In this document: piece by piece, positions 45,001 through 53,153 of the stretch | Layout of the letters: each line of letters begins with the position of its first letter | Position numbering within the stretch: position 1 is the first letter of the stretch | Source of the DNA: Methanomassiliicoccales archaeon | Lineage (GTDB): Archaea > Thermoplasmatota > Thermoplasmata > Methanomassiliicoccales > UBA472 | Direction of reading: 5' to 3' | Assembly: GCA_036504055.1 (NCBI GenBank) | Contig: DASXVU010000048.1 | Span: 62,001-126,000, forward strand | Length of the DNA stretch: 64,000 nucleotides | Translations under genes and position numbers: made by a program | The notes under the pieces: model-generated | Database searches by the model: none | Told to the model about the DNA's origin: nothing | What the model saw: the letters and a program-made list of their open reading frames with translations, nothing else

Positions 45001-46090
45001 GGATGCGGACGTTGCTCATGGTGGTGATCATCTCGGTATGCATGCAAGAGCAGATCTCCGAGAGCGATGGCATGATGCACTGGTAGTCGGCCACCAGCAG
45101 GTCGACCGCACCGGTCGCCAGGGCCAGCTCCTGCGAAGCGAAGTTCGACGCCATGGAGACCCCTTTTCTCATCATGGTCTCGTTCCCGGTGCAGCAGATA
45201 CCGACTATGTTGATCCCCGACGCGCCCGCCTGGCGCGCCTCCTCGTCCATCGTCCTGGCGACGTCCACGATGATCTCGCTGAGCACCGGGTTATGGCCGT
45301 GGATCGCGATGTTGACCGCCTCTTCCTTGAGGGCGCCCAGGTTGGCGTAGGTGTGGACCAGCCGGGGCGTGCCGAACAGTATGTCCGATAGGTCGGTGGA
45401 TATCTGCATCCCGTTGTAATCGGCGATGGCGCAGCTGATGCCGCCGAAGATGAGCGGCAAGGGATCGGCGTCGCAGCCCAGCGACGTGCGGTGCATGACG
45501 TCGGCGATGGAATGGTCGATCGAGTCCGGCATGACACCGAGCGATCCGAGAAGTTCGGTGCGCTGCTTGGTGATGGTGGCGGTGGTGAAGCTCAAGGGAA
45601 GCTTCTCGCTCCGTCCATAGTCATCGAACACTTTGACCAGGACCGCCCGGGCCAGGTCCTCTTTCGATCTCCCCTGGCTGCTGATCCCGAGCCGTTCAGA
45701 TACCCGCCTCAGTTTCTGCTCGTCCTTGATCGAGTATGATGGGGCCTTGCCGTCCAGCACCTTGCGCAGCGTGTCTGCCAGGTGGCGGCCGTGGCCCGAA
45801 TGGGATGCGGTGCCCCCGGCGATGTGACGGATGAGGTTCCTGGCCACGATCGTGTAGTCCCTTGCCCCGCAGATCCCCTTTTCCGGCTTGCCGCCATAGG
45901 GGTTGATGCGGCAGGGACCCTGGAGACAGTTGTTGCAGCAGATCCCGAGCTCTCCGAAACCGCATTGAGGTTGCATCAGCTCGTACCGGTCCCAGGCGGT
46001 CTCGATCTTCTTGGCGGCCGCTGTCTCGATGCACTCCTTTCCCCCGGCGTCGCAGGTGCGTTCCAGGGTGCCCTTCCTCTTGGTCGCCAT
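42017..46090 (-). CDS. Fused CO dehydrogenase/acetyl-CoA synthase (AcsA-AcsB)
   Basis: One 1357-residue chain that should reduce CO2 to CO and join it with methyl and CoA. Residues 1 to about 635 are a bacterial AcsA/CooS-type CODH. The B/D-cluster cysteines lie in CGFGELGICCNNCLQGPC (43-60). Likely C-cluster ligands are H266, C300 (or 299), C338, C451, C481 and C529. From about 655 the chain is acetyl-CoA synthase with the bacterial N-terminal CODH-contact domain. A-cluster cysteines C1134, C1137, C1146 and C1156 with C1223-G-C1225 keep exactly the Moorella spacing. The linker is about 20 residues with no stop. AGGAGAT precedes the ATG. The two enzymes are separate proteins in acetogens. Confidence 0.93.
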   Translation of the reverse strand: MATKRKGTLERTCDAGGKECIETAAAKKIETAWDRYELMQPQCGFGELGICCNNCLQGPCRINPYGGKPEKGICGARDYTIVARNLIRHIAGGTASHSGHGRHLADTLRKVLDGKAPSYSIKDEQKLRRVSERLGISSQGRSKEDLARAVLVKVFDDYGRSEKLPLSFTTATITKQRTELLGSLGVMPDSIDHSIADVMHRTSLGCDADPLPLIFGGISCAIADYNGMQISTDLSDILFGTPRLVHTYANLGALKEEAVNIAIHGHNPVLSEIIVDVARTMDEEARQAGASGINIVGICCTGNETMMRKGVSMASNFASQELALATGAVDLLVADYQCIMPSLSEICSCMHTEMITTMSNVRIPYDTHVQFREEDAEASARSIIRMAIQAFKRREPAKVKIPNVKYDVVAGFSTEQIEELCTPFVPEDPLVHIVEAIRSGQIRGIALLAGCNNQKAVQDHNHLTIAKEMIKHDVLVLTTGCSAGACAKNDLLSAEATESYAGPGLKAFIRSLEEKNNVKLPPVWHMGSCVDNTRAANLAKEIAVRMGTDVSGIPFVVSAPEANHEKAVSIGTWCVALGMPVHVGTINYIHGSSLVTEVLEHSAGDVFGGHFMFEADPHKASHRLLNTIERRRWMLSLDNHYSVEEGKKLSNQRLFRMAIDGALISTGFADQLLGVAIEKHGYDKKIEYPETAYELPSIYAWDGSEAKKLGDLPGILGKVRGKIRETPNLENALIAGEATMVAAEIIESLKYIDDAKPYDGTMYTGFVPDRILRQLGLAFVDDTIPGAAVLVGTAKDPKQLVRTVRECQSKGMLIFATYDTVRQLKDNGIHMGLDMMLYPVGEFTQVIHALNFAIRAALSFGGVQRGDRERLEGYMKKRPKVFVLQLGPLDAIKASAEFAVLLNGSPVVADQMLEGIPDRFVTQIPENMLQTAIELRDIKVKAASVDVPVAYGAAFEGETVRRPDTYVEAGGASKTLTFELLRMRDEADVQDGKVTVIGKDVDQMAEGSITPLAIIIDVYGKKMQEDFESVMERRIHLFLNFAEGVWHTGQRNLNWLRLSKNAVAAGFRFKHFGDILITKMKEEFGNIISRVQVTIVTDEEEIRRRQPEAMEVYAKRDARMAGLTDEAVDTFYSCLMCQSFAPDHICIVTPERLGLCGAINYLDAKTGKEISPTGPNQPIPKGETVDAVKGQWTGVNQAVYDLTHHKLERFNAYTLMEDPMTSCGCFECIVAMTADVQAVIVVNREFPGMTPVGMKFSTLAGSIGGGKQTPGFIGVGRKYLISKKFIPADGGFLRIAWMPKDLKEAMRGTLEKRAAELGEPDFVDKIADETVTTEADGLTEWMAKVDHPALRMPPLLQ

Positions 46091-46109
46091 TGGATGATCT
46101 CCTGGGGCT

Positions 46110-46129
46110 GGTCCAAGTCGAGTTGGACC
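46110..46129 (-). promoter_or_regulatory. Inverted repeat in the acs operon leader
   Basis: GGTCCAA and TTGGACC form a perfect 7-bp inverted repeat with a six-base loop, about 20 bases before the CODH-ACS ATG and directly next to its ribosome-binding site. A weak TATA-like CAAATATG lies some 40 bases further upstream on the same strand. The repeat could be an operator or an RNA hairpin that controls translation. Confidence 0.45.
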
Positions 46130-46292
46130 GGTCCTGATGTTCGTGCCATGTTGTGACTACATATTTGCTTTTCGATTCTAACCCCCGGAAGCAGCGTTCG
46201 AAAATGATGCTCCAGCATGATAATGGTCAACATTGCTCAAGCGGGAACAGGTCTTGGGGAGAAGGGCATGACCATTGACGATCCTGTGTCCA

Positions 46293-47318
46293 CTAAAGTG
46301 CATCGGCCAGGTCGATCTTGCTTGCCAGCACATCCTCTCTCAGGATAGTCCTCATCTTTTCCGGTTCCTCGAACATGGGGCTGTGCGCTGAAAGTTCGAA
46401 GGTGTAGAATCCCTTCAGCGGCGCCTTCAGCCCTTCGAAATATGATCTAGCCTCCGTGTAGGAGACTGTATGATCGTGTTTGCCCGAGAAGAAATAGATC
46501 GGGATCTCCAGTTCTTTCACGATTCCGGTCAGATCCGTTGCGAAGATGGTGTCCCGCAGCAATCGCATGGAAAAGAACTTGCCCCGCCAGATGTCCATCT
46601 TCTCTCTCAGTGTGTACTCTCCGCTCAGCCACGATGGGATGAAAACGCCGGTGACGACCGACCTCATGTCGCGGGTCGTTCCTATGCCCAGACGATGCAT
46701 TGCCTTGTCACGTATCGAATCGTAGGATGGCGGCAATGGTACGGTCATGGACGGCGCAGCCTTTTCCAGCCTCCTCACCATCCTCCGGTTGCCGTTCTCC
46801 CTGTACCTATCGAGCATATACGAGTACGCCTGCATCTCGGACCTGAGCTGGTATGACATCTGGGCCACGCCGATGTAGGCGTGGAAAAGCTCAGGTGCCC
46901 TGGCCACCGCCTGTATCCCATAGAAGCTTCCGCCCGAATGGGCCATCAGATAGATCTTATCCTGGCCGAACCGGTCCCGTAGATGATTGGTCATGGCCAG
47001 CGTATCCAAGATGAACTGTTCGACGGTCATGGTCTCAGGCGGAATGTCCTTACTATAGGAGAGCCCTGTTCCCCGCTGCTCCCACCAAACGACGGTAAAA
47101 AGTTCCTCAAGACCGGTAGTATACCTCTTCGTCAGGAAGAACTCCGGCATTCCCGGACCGCCATGCAGGAAGAGGAGGACCGGATTCATACTGTCCCTAC
47201 TCCTGATGAACATGCCCTGTTCGATGCCATTGATCTTTACCCAGATCTTCTCGGAGATGCCTCTGGCCGATGGAGCCCTGTCGATATTTGTGACAGGTCC
47301 CGATGTGCCTTCACCCAT
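46293..47318 (-). CDS. Alpha/beta hydrolase, proline iminopeptidase-like
   Basis: A 341-residue serine hydrolase. The oxyanion motif is HGGPGMPEFF, the nucleophile elbow AHSGGSFYG, the acid lies in SGKHDHTVSY and the catalytic histidine in SAHSPMFEEPE. The HGGPG motif points to the proline iminopeptidase/epoxide hydrolase group. There is no signal peptide. GAGGCGGAACG precedes the ATG. It is a single gene upstream of, and not obviously related to, the acs operon. Confidence 0.85.
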   Translation of the reverse strand: MGEGTSGPVTNIDRAPSARGISEKIWVKINGIEQGMFIRSRDSMNPVLLFLHGGPGMPEFFLTKRYTTGLEELFTVVWWEQRGTGLSYSKDIPPETMTVEQFILDTLAMTNHLRDRFGQDKIYLMAHSGGSFYGIQAVARAPELFHAYIGVAQMSYQLRSEMQAYSYMLDRYRENGNRRMVRRLEKAAPSMTVPLPPSYDSIRDKAMHRLGIGTTRDMRSVVTGVFIPSWLSGEYTLREKMDIWRGKFFSMRLLRDTIFATDLTGIVKELEIPIYFFSGKHDHTVSYTEARSYFEGLKAPLKGFYTFELSAHSPMFEEPEKMRTILREDVLASKIDLADAL

Positions 47319-47498
47319 CGTTCCGCCTCAGGAGATGAGCGATCCCGATTGAGAGGTCATGGTCGATCAACAATGTCGTTCCTCCATCGGGATAATGTCC
47401 TATGATGGTATCACGGTATCGCTGTCGAAGTTCAACCGGGCCTGAAGGGCCTCAACCCCCCGCATCCTTTTTAATCTGGATAATCCCTCTGTGACCGT

Positions 47499-48776
47499 AT
47501 GAGGACCGAACAGCTGCTCACAGTGACCAAGACGCCCGCCGGCATACCGGTCATAACAGAACGTCTTCCCCAGACGCGATCTGCCGCCGTCTCGATCAGT
47601 GTCGGCATCGGTTCCCGGGACGAAGGGCCGAAGCAGCATGGCATGGCCCATTTCCTGGAGCATATGCTGTTCAAAGGCACCAAGAACCGTACCTTCAACC
47701 AGGTGAACGAGACCATCGAGGAGGCTGGCGGATATCTCAACGCTTTCACCACTCAGGAGATGACCTCGTTCTTCTCTTTCTCCATTGATGAGACGGTAGG
47801 TACGGCGCAGGGCCTGGTCCAGGACATCTTCTGCAATCCGCTCATGGACAAGGGCTACATGGAGCTGGAGAAGGGGGTAGTCAAGCAGGAGATAAATAAC
47901 AGGCTGAACGACCCGGAACGGTACATCAAGAACCTGCTCCTGCGCTCGCTCTTCAAGGGCGGGCCGCTGTCACGGCCGGTGCTGGGCACCGACCGGAGCG
48001 TCGATTCGTTCTCTTCCGAGGACCTGCTGGAGTTCCATTCAACCAAATACCGGCCGCCCCGCATGGCGGTGGTCGCGTGCGGGAACATCGACCCGGACCA
48101 GGTGCTGGGATGGGCCACGGACTCTCTCGATGGCATGGAAAAAGGAAAACCGGTCAGGCGTCAGAAGCCCAAGTTCTATGCCTCCATCGACGCGTATCCC
48201 AGGAAGGGGGACCACATGTACGTGGGATTGGCATTCCCGGGATTGACCGCCAAGGACCCATCGAGCTATGGCCAGGATGTTCTGGCGGCGATCATCGGAG
48301 GCGGGGCTAGCTCCCGTCTCAACCGGAGGGTGAGGGAAGAGGAGGGGCTGGTCTACTCGATCTACATGGCACCGTCGTCCTATTCGGATTCGGGCACGGT
48401 CGAATCCTACTTCTCCACTTCAGCCGATCGGGTCCAGAGGGTCATCCAGATCTTCGGGGAAGAGCTCAAGCGGCTGAAAAAGGATGGGTTGGCGCCAGGA
48501 GAGCTTGAGCGGGCCAAGCATGTGCTCAAGGGAAGCATCCTCAGGAACATCGGGCAGCCCCGCGATGACATGCGGATGTTCGCCTACCACTACATGATCA
48601 CCGGTGAGGTTCCGTTGATCGATGACGAGGTGAGGAAGTACGAAAGGGTCACGGAGGACGAGGTCATGGGGCTGGCCCAGCAGCTGCTGGTGCGCAAGAA
48701 CATGACCGCCGCGATCTACGGGGCCAAGAACGTGGCCGAGTCCACGGCGGCGTTCGCCCAGGGAATTGACTTCTGA
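47499..48776 (+). CDS. M16 family zinc protease
   Basis: Inverzincin peptidase of 425 residues, as in processing-peptidase-like PqqL/YmxG proteins. The inverted zinc motif is HFLEH (H51, E54, H55), with the third ligand glutamate in the VVKQEINNR helix. The second M16 lobe contains VREEEGLVYSIY and the R/Y substrate region. A TATA-like CTTTTTAATC about 30 bases before the ATG suggests a leaderless message. Its stop abuts the end of the biotin carrier gene on the other strand. Confidence 0.92.
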   Translation: MRTEQLLTVTKTPAGIPVITERLPQTRSAAVSISVGIGSRDEGPKQHGMAHFLEHMLFKGTKNRTFNQVNETIEEAGGYLNAFTTQEMTSFFSFSIDETVGTAQGLVQDIFCNPLMDKGYMELEKGVVKQEINNRLNDPERYIKNLLLRSLFKGGPLSRPVLGTDRSVDSFSSEDLLEFHSTKYRPPRMAVVACGNIDPDQVLGWATDSLDGMEKGKPVRRQKPKFYASIDAYPRKGDHMYVGLAFPGLTAKDPSSYGQDVLAAIIGGGASSRLNRRVREEEGLVYSIYMAPSSYSDSGTVESYFSTSADRVQRVIQIFGEELKRLKKDGLAPGELERAKHVLKGSILRNIGQPRDDMRMFAYHYMITGEVPLIDDEVRKYERVTEDEVMGLAQQLLVRKNMTAAIYGAKNVAESTAAFAQGIDF

Positions 48777-49289
48777 TCACTGGACGACCAGCAGGACCTG
48801 GCCGCCCTCGACCGTCTCCCCCGGCTTGACGGAGACGCTCTGCACCGTGCCGGCTACCTCTGACTGGATCTCGTTCTCCATCTTCATCGCCTCGAGGACG
48901 GCGACGATCTGGTTCTGAGCGACCGTATCTCCCGCCTTTACCTTGATGGAGATGATCTTGCCCGGCATCGGGGCGGTGATCGATCCCTTGGATTCGGAAC
49001 CTTTGCTGCTTTGTGAGGCCTCGGCCTCGATCGGGATCGCGGCCATCTCACGGACCGGTTCCACCAGGACCTTCATCTGACGGGAGCTGGTGGTCACGGT
49101 GGCGCCCTCATTGAGCGCTCCCTCGACGGTAACCGGCCTGAGCTCCCCGTTGATGGAGACCCCGTTCTCCTTGAGCACGACGCGATACGTCTCGTCCCCT
49201 ATGGTGACCCGGTAATCGCCGCCGTTCTTCTCCACGTTCACTTCGTTCACTTGCCCATTGGCGGTTATCTTCAGCTTCAGATCAACCAC
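48777..49289 (-). CDS. Biotin carboxyl carrier protein
   Basis: A 170-residue carrier. The C-terminal biotinyl domain has the EAMKMEN motif with K136 as the biotin site, preceded by the ITAPMPGKIISIKVKAGDTV strand pair. Residues 1-75 resemble the linker/barrel region found next to the carrier in pyruvate carboxylase B-type proteins. The GTG start lies inside the end of the preceding carboxyltransferase gene (13-base overlap), so translation is coupled. It is the last of the five-gene biotin operon. Confidence 0.9.
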   Translation of the reverse strand: MVDLKLKITANGQVNEVNVEKNGGDYRVTIGDETYRVVLKENGVSINGELRPVTVEGALNEGATVTTSSRQMKVLVEPVREMAAIPIEAEASQSSKGSESKGSITAPMPGKIISIKVKAGDTVAQNQIVAVLEAMKMENEIQSEVAGTVQSVSVKPGETVEGGQVLLVVQ

Positions 49290-50764
49290 CCTCCCTGCCT
49301 CATCTGCTCGCGGCGGGCCACGATCTTCCACTGGTCTTCCTTCCCTGCGCAGACATCGGCCGTGGGCTTCTTCTCGGTGGAACGCATGTACAGGACGGCG
49401 ACCGCAGCGATGTCCTTCAGGTTGACGCCTTTCTCGTTCATCTCACGGTCCTTGAAGTACTCCATGGCCTCCCTTGGGAAAAGCGCATAGGTGAGGACAT
49501 CCTCCTCGTTCCGGGCCAGGGCGCCTATCTCCTGCGCCAGCCGGTCATACTCGGGTTCGAGCAGGTCGGCCGGACGGACGGTGATGGGCTTCTCGTCGCC
49601 GATGATCTTCTTGCGTATGAGCGGATCGATCTCCGCCGGGGTGCGCCCGTACAGCCCGCGCACCAGGTTCTTGGTCTCGTTGGTGACCATCTTGTACCGC
49701 TCGCCGGAGATGACGTTCAGAGTGGCCTGTGTCCCTACGATCTGTGAGGTCGGCGTCACCAAAGGCGGGTAGCCGAGGTCGGCCCGTACCCGGGGGACCT
49801 CCTCATAGATCTCCTGGATCTTGTGCTCCTGCTTTGCTTCCTTCAGCTGGGATGCCAGATTGGAGATCATCCCTCCGGGTATCTGGTAGATCAGGGCGTT
49901 GGTGTCCACGCCGGTGTGGCCGCTCTCGAAGTCGGAGTACTTCAGGCGCACCTTTTCGAAGTAGTCGGAGATCTCCTGCAGCTTCTTCAGGTCCAGTCCG
50001 GTATCGTACTCGGTCCCGCGGAGCATCGCCACCATCGATTCGGTGGGCGGTTGCGCCGTGCCCTGGGACATGGAGGAGATTGCGGTGTCGATGATCTCGG
50101 CCCCGGCCTCGATCCCCTTGACGTAGGATGATTCTGACATTCCGGAGGTGGCATGGCAGTGCATGTGCACCGGCAGGGCGGTCTCCTCCCTCAGCTGTTT
50201 GACCAGGTCGTAGGCCACATATGGCTTGAGCAGGCCGGCCATGTCCTTGATGCACAAGGTGTCGGCACCCAGATCCTTCAGCCGGTTGGCCATCTCCACG
50301 AAGGTCTCGATGCTGTGGACCGGCGAGGTGGTATAGGCGATGGCCGCCTCCACTATCGCACCGGAACGCTTCGCCGCCCTCATGGCGGACTGCATGTTCC
50401 TGGTGTCGTTGAGCGCGTCGAAGATGCGGAAGACGTCGATGCCCCGGTCGTGCGCCTTCTGGACGAACTTCTCCACGATGTCATCTGAATAGTGACGGTA
50501 TCCCACGATGTTCTGCCCGCGCAGCAGCATCTGGAACCGGGTGTTGGGCATTTCCTTCTTCAGCTTGGTGATGCGCTCCCACGGGTCCTCCTTCAGGTAC
50601 CGCAGGCACGAGTCGAAGGTGGCACCTCCCCACATCTCCACCGACCAGTACCCGATCTCGTCCATGAGCGGGGCTATGGGCAGCATGTCCTCGGTGCGCA
50701 TCCTGGTCGCCAGCAGCGATTGGTGGGCGTCCCGCAATACCGTGTCCATTATCTTTATCTTCAT
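49277..50764 (-). CDS. Pyruvate/oxaloacetate carboxyltransferase subunit (PycB/OadA/5S type)
   Basis: TIM-barrel carboxyltransferase moving CO2 between carboxybiotin and pyruvate/oxaloacetate, 495 residues. It begins with IMDTVLRDAHQSLLATRM, then GGATFDSCLRYL, LRGQNIVGYRHY and the metal-binding VHMHCHATSGM; the carboxyl-lysine region CIKDMAGLL is present. It lacks the fused biotin domain because the carrier is the next gene. The ATG was preferred over one ten codons upstream that lies inside mmdA; GAGG precedes it. Next to an MmdA-type subunit this resembles the 5S subunit of methylmalonyl-CoA:pyruvate transcarboxylase, but a pyruvate carboxylase B subunit is the main alternative. Confidence 0.9.
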   Translation of the reverse strand: MKIKIMDTVLRDAHQSLLATRMRTEDMLPIAPLMDEIGYWSVEMWGGATFDSCLRYLKEDPWERITKLKKEMPNTRFQMLLRGQNIVGYRHYSDDIVEKFVQKAHDRGIDVFRIFDALNDTRNMQSAMRAAKRSGAIVEAAIAYTTSPVHSIETFVEMANRLKDLGADTLCIKDMAGLLKPYVAYDLVKQLREETALPVHMHCHATSGMSESSYVKGIEAGAEIIDTAISSMSQGTAQPPTESMVAMLRGTEYDTGLDLKKLQEISDYFEKVRLKYSDFESGHTGVDTNALIYQIPGGMISNLASQLKEAKQEHKIQEIYEEVPRVRADLGYPPLVTPTSQIVGTQATLNVISGERYKMVTNETKNLVRGLYGRTPAEIDPLIRKKIIGDEKPITVRPADLLEPEYDRLAQEIGALARNEEDVLTYALFPREAMEYFKDREMNEKGVNLKDIAAVAVLYMRSTEKKPTADVCAGKEDQWKIVARREQMRQGGWLI

Positions 50765-50774
50765 CTGGGCAGCC

Positions 50775-52325
50775 TCATAGCGGAATGTTGCCATGCTTCT
50801 TGGTCGGTCTCGACTCTCTCTTCTTCTCCAACATGTGCAGGGCGCTGATCAATCTGGACCTGGTCTCCTTCGGTTCGATGATGTCGTCGAGGTATCCCCG
50901 TTCTGCGGCCACGTACGGCGACGCATAGGCCTTCCGGTACTCGGAGATGAGCTCGTCCCGCTTCACCTGCGGGTCATCTGCCATTATCAGTTCCTGTTTA
51001 TAGACTATGTTGATGGCCCCTTCCGGTCCGACGATGGCGATCTCGGCGGACGGCCATGCCAGGTTGATGTCGGTGCGGATGTGCTTGGACGACATGACGC
51101 AGTACGCCCCACCGATCGCCTTTCGGGTGATGACCGTGACCTTGGGGGTCGTGGCATCACAGTATGCATACAGCAGCTTGGCCGCGTTCCGGACCAGGCC
51201 ATCGTACTCCTGTTCGGCGGAAGGCAGATACCCGGGGACATCGACGAAGGTCACGATCGGGATGTTGAAGGAGTCGCAGAAGCGCACGAAGCGGGCGGCC
51301 TTTATGGACGAGTGGTTGTCCAATGTGCCGGCGTAGACGGAAGGCTCGTTGGCGACGATGCCGATGCTGATGCCGTCCATGTGGGCGAAGCCTACCACGA
51401 TGTTCCTGGCCCAGTTCTCCTGCACTTCCATGAACTCGGCGTCATCCACCACTTTCTTGATCACTTCGCGCATGTCGTACCCTTTGGCCGGATCCTCCGG
51501 CACGATGGTGTCGAGCGAGTCCTCCCGGCGGTCCGGGTCGTCCTTCCCGGCACCGTGCGGCGCCGTGTCCAGGTTGTTGGACGGCAGGAACGAGACCAGT
51601 TTCTTGACCTTCTTGATGCAGTCCATGTCGTCCTCGGCGACGAAGTGGGCGGTGCCGCTCTTGGTGGCATGGGTCATCGCCCCGCCCAGTTCCTCGAACG
51701 ACACATCCTCCTTCTGGACCGCCTTGATGACGTCCGGACCGACCACGAACATGTGGGACTTGCCCTTGACCATGAAAACGAAATCGTTCATGGCCGGTGA
51801 GAACGAGGCGCCGCCCGCGCAAGGTCCCATGACCATGGCGATCTGCGGGATCACGCCGGATGCCAACGCGTTCCGGAAGAATATCTCCCCGAAGCCGGAA
51901 AGTGAATCGGCCCCTTCCTGTATGCGTGCGCCACCGGAGTCGTAGATGCCGATTATGGGCGCACCGGTCTTCACGGCGAAGTCGTACATCTTGCAGATCT
52001 TCTGCGCGTGCATCTTGCCGACGGAACCGGCGAACACGGTGAAGTCCTGGGCGAAGACGTACACCTGGCGTCCGTCGACGGTGCCATGGCCGGTTACGAC
52101 CCCGTCACCCGGGACCTTGTGCTTATCCATGCCGAAGTGACAGGACTGGTGGGTCACGAAGGCATCGAACTCCACGAACGAACCGGGGTCCAGCAGAGCA
52201 TCTATCCGCTCCCTGGCGGTCATCTTGCCCTGCTTATGGTGCTTGTCCTGCTTGTCCGCCCCGCCTCCGGCGCGGGACCTCCGTTTCATCTCCCGCAATT
52301 CCCTGTTCGCTTCTTCGACACCCAT
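50775..52325 (-). CDS. mmdA: Acyl-CoA carboxyltransferase (MmdA/PccB/12S type)
   Basis: Crotonase-fold carboxyltransferase of 516 residues acting on propionyl-CoA/methylmalonyl-CoA or acetyl-CoA. N-terminal half: KMTARERIDALLDPGSF, IGIYDSGGARIQEG and MGPCAGGASFSPAMNDF. C-terminal half: FVDVPGYLPSAEQEYDG and ITRKAIGGAYCVMSSKH. Closest families are the methylmalonyl-CoA decarboxylase alpha, propionyl-CoA carboxylase beta and transcarboxylase 12S subunits. No biotin carboxylase (AccC) or sodium-pumping OadB/MmdB subunit is nearby, so the reaction is undecided. Confidence 0.93.
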   Translation of the reverse strand: MGVEEANRELREMKRRSRAGGGADKQDKHHKQGKMTARERIDALLDPGSFVEFDAFVTHQSCHFGMDKHKVPGDGVVTGHGTVDGRQVYVFAQDFTVFAGSVGKMHAQKICKMYDFAVKTGAPIIGIYDSGGARIQEGADSLSGFGEIFFRNALASGVIPQIAMVMGPCAGGASFSPAMNDFVFMVKGKSHMFVVGPDVIKAVQKEDVSFEELGGAMTHATKSGTAHFVAEDDMDCIKKVKKLVSFLPSNNLDTAPHGAGKDDPDRREDSLDTIVPEDPAKGYDMREVIKKVVDDAEFMEVQENWARNIVVGFAHMDGISIGIVANEPSVYAGTLDNHSSIKAARFVRFCDSFNIPIVTFVDVPGYLPSAEQEYDGLVRNAAKLLYAYCDATTPKVTVITRKAIGGAYCVMSSKHIRTDINLAWPSAEIAIVGPEGAINIVYKQELIMADDPQVKRDELISEYRKAYASPYVAAERGYLDDIIEPKETRSRLISALHMLEKKRESRPTKKHGNIPL

Positions 52326-52398
52326 TTCCTACGCCTCCAGTCCGCTGCTTTGAATTGATGCCCCTCAGTTAACACCTTTTGCCTAAATTATTCCAATC

Positions 52399-53139
52399 TT
52401 ACCGATTGGACTTCCTTATGGTGGTCGCTTGCACCGATGACAGCCGGTGTTCGCTGCCGTCCTCCGAGACCAACACGAGCGCTCCGGTGGCATCCACCCC
52501 GGTCGCTTTCCCAACGATCGTCGTTCCGTCCGACTCGACCTCGATCTCCGAGCCTATCGTGGATGACCGTCTGGTATACTCGGACGCCTCGAACGTTCCT
52601 TTCAGGAACGACGCATAGAAGGTGTCCAGACGGTAAAGGAGAATATTGAGGAACGCCTCCCGGTCGAATACTTTGCCGGCACAGGCGCTCACCGAGGTGG
52701 CCCCCGGAACCCCCAGGCTCTCCGGCTCCACGTTCAGGTTGATACCGATGCCCAGAACCAAGTAGGCGATCTCGCTCCCCTTGGACAGCGACTCCACCAG
52801 CAGGCCGGCGACCTTCTGTCCGTTGATCTCGACGTCGTTAGGCCATTTTACGGTCGCCCTGCATCCGGACGCTTCCTCGATGGTCTGGGCCACGGGAACG
52901 CAGGCGAGGACCGTCATCCGGAGCATGTCGTGGACCGGCACCTTCGGCCTCAGGAGGACGGAAAGATAGACGCCTCCTTCAGGCGATGACCAGGTGCGCC
53001 CCATCCTGCCCCTGCCAGCAACCTGGACCTTTGCGGTGACGACCAGGCCTTCCTCCTCGCCTTCGTTCGCCAGGGATTTCATCAGATCATTGGTCGATGC
53101 GACCTCGTCCTTGACGATGACCTTTCTTCCGATGATCAT
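52399..53139 (-). CDS. birA: Biotin-protein ligase
   Basis: Activates biotin with ATP and attaches it to the carrier lysine. The 246 residues lack the DNA-binding domain of bacterial BirA regulators. The ligase core shows DEVASTNDLMKSLA, the biotinyl-AMP motif GRGRMGRTWSSPEGG, VKWPNDVEINGQKVAGLLVE and GIGINLNV. It sits directly upstream of mmdA in the biotin operon, so enzyme, carrier and ligase would be co-expressed. Confidence 0.94.
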   Translation of the reverse strand: MIIGRKVIVKDEVASTNDLMKSLANEGEEEGLVVTAKVQVAGRGRMGRTWSSPEGGVYLSVLLRPKVPVHDMLRMTVLACVPVAQTIEEASGCRATVKWPNDVEINGQKVAGLLVESLSKGSEIAYLVLGIGINLNVEPESLGVPGATSVSACAGKVFDREAFLNILLYRLDTFYASFLKGTFEASEYTRRSSTIGSEIEVESDGTTIVGKATGVDATGALVLVSEDGSEHRLSSVQATTIRKSNR

Positions 53140-53153
53140 CGATAGTCCACTTC

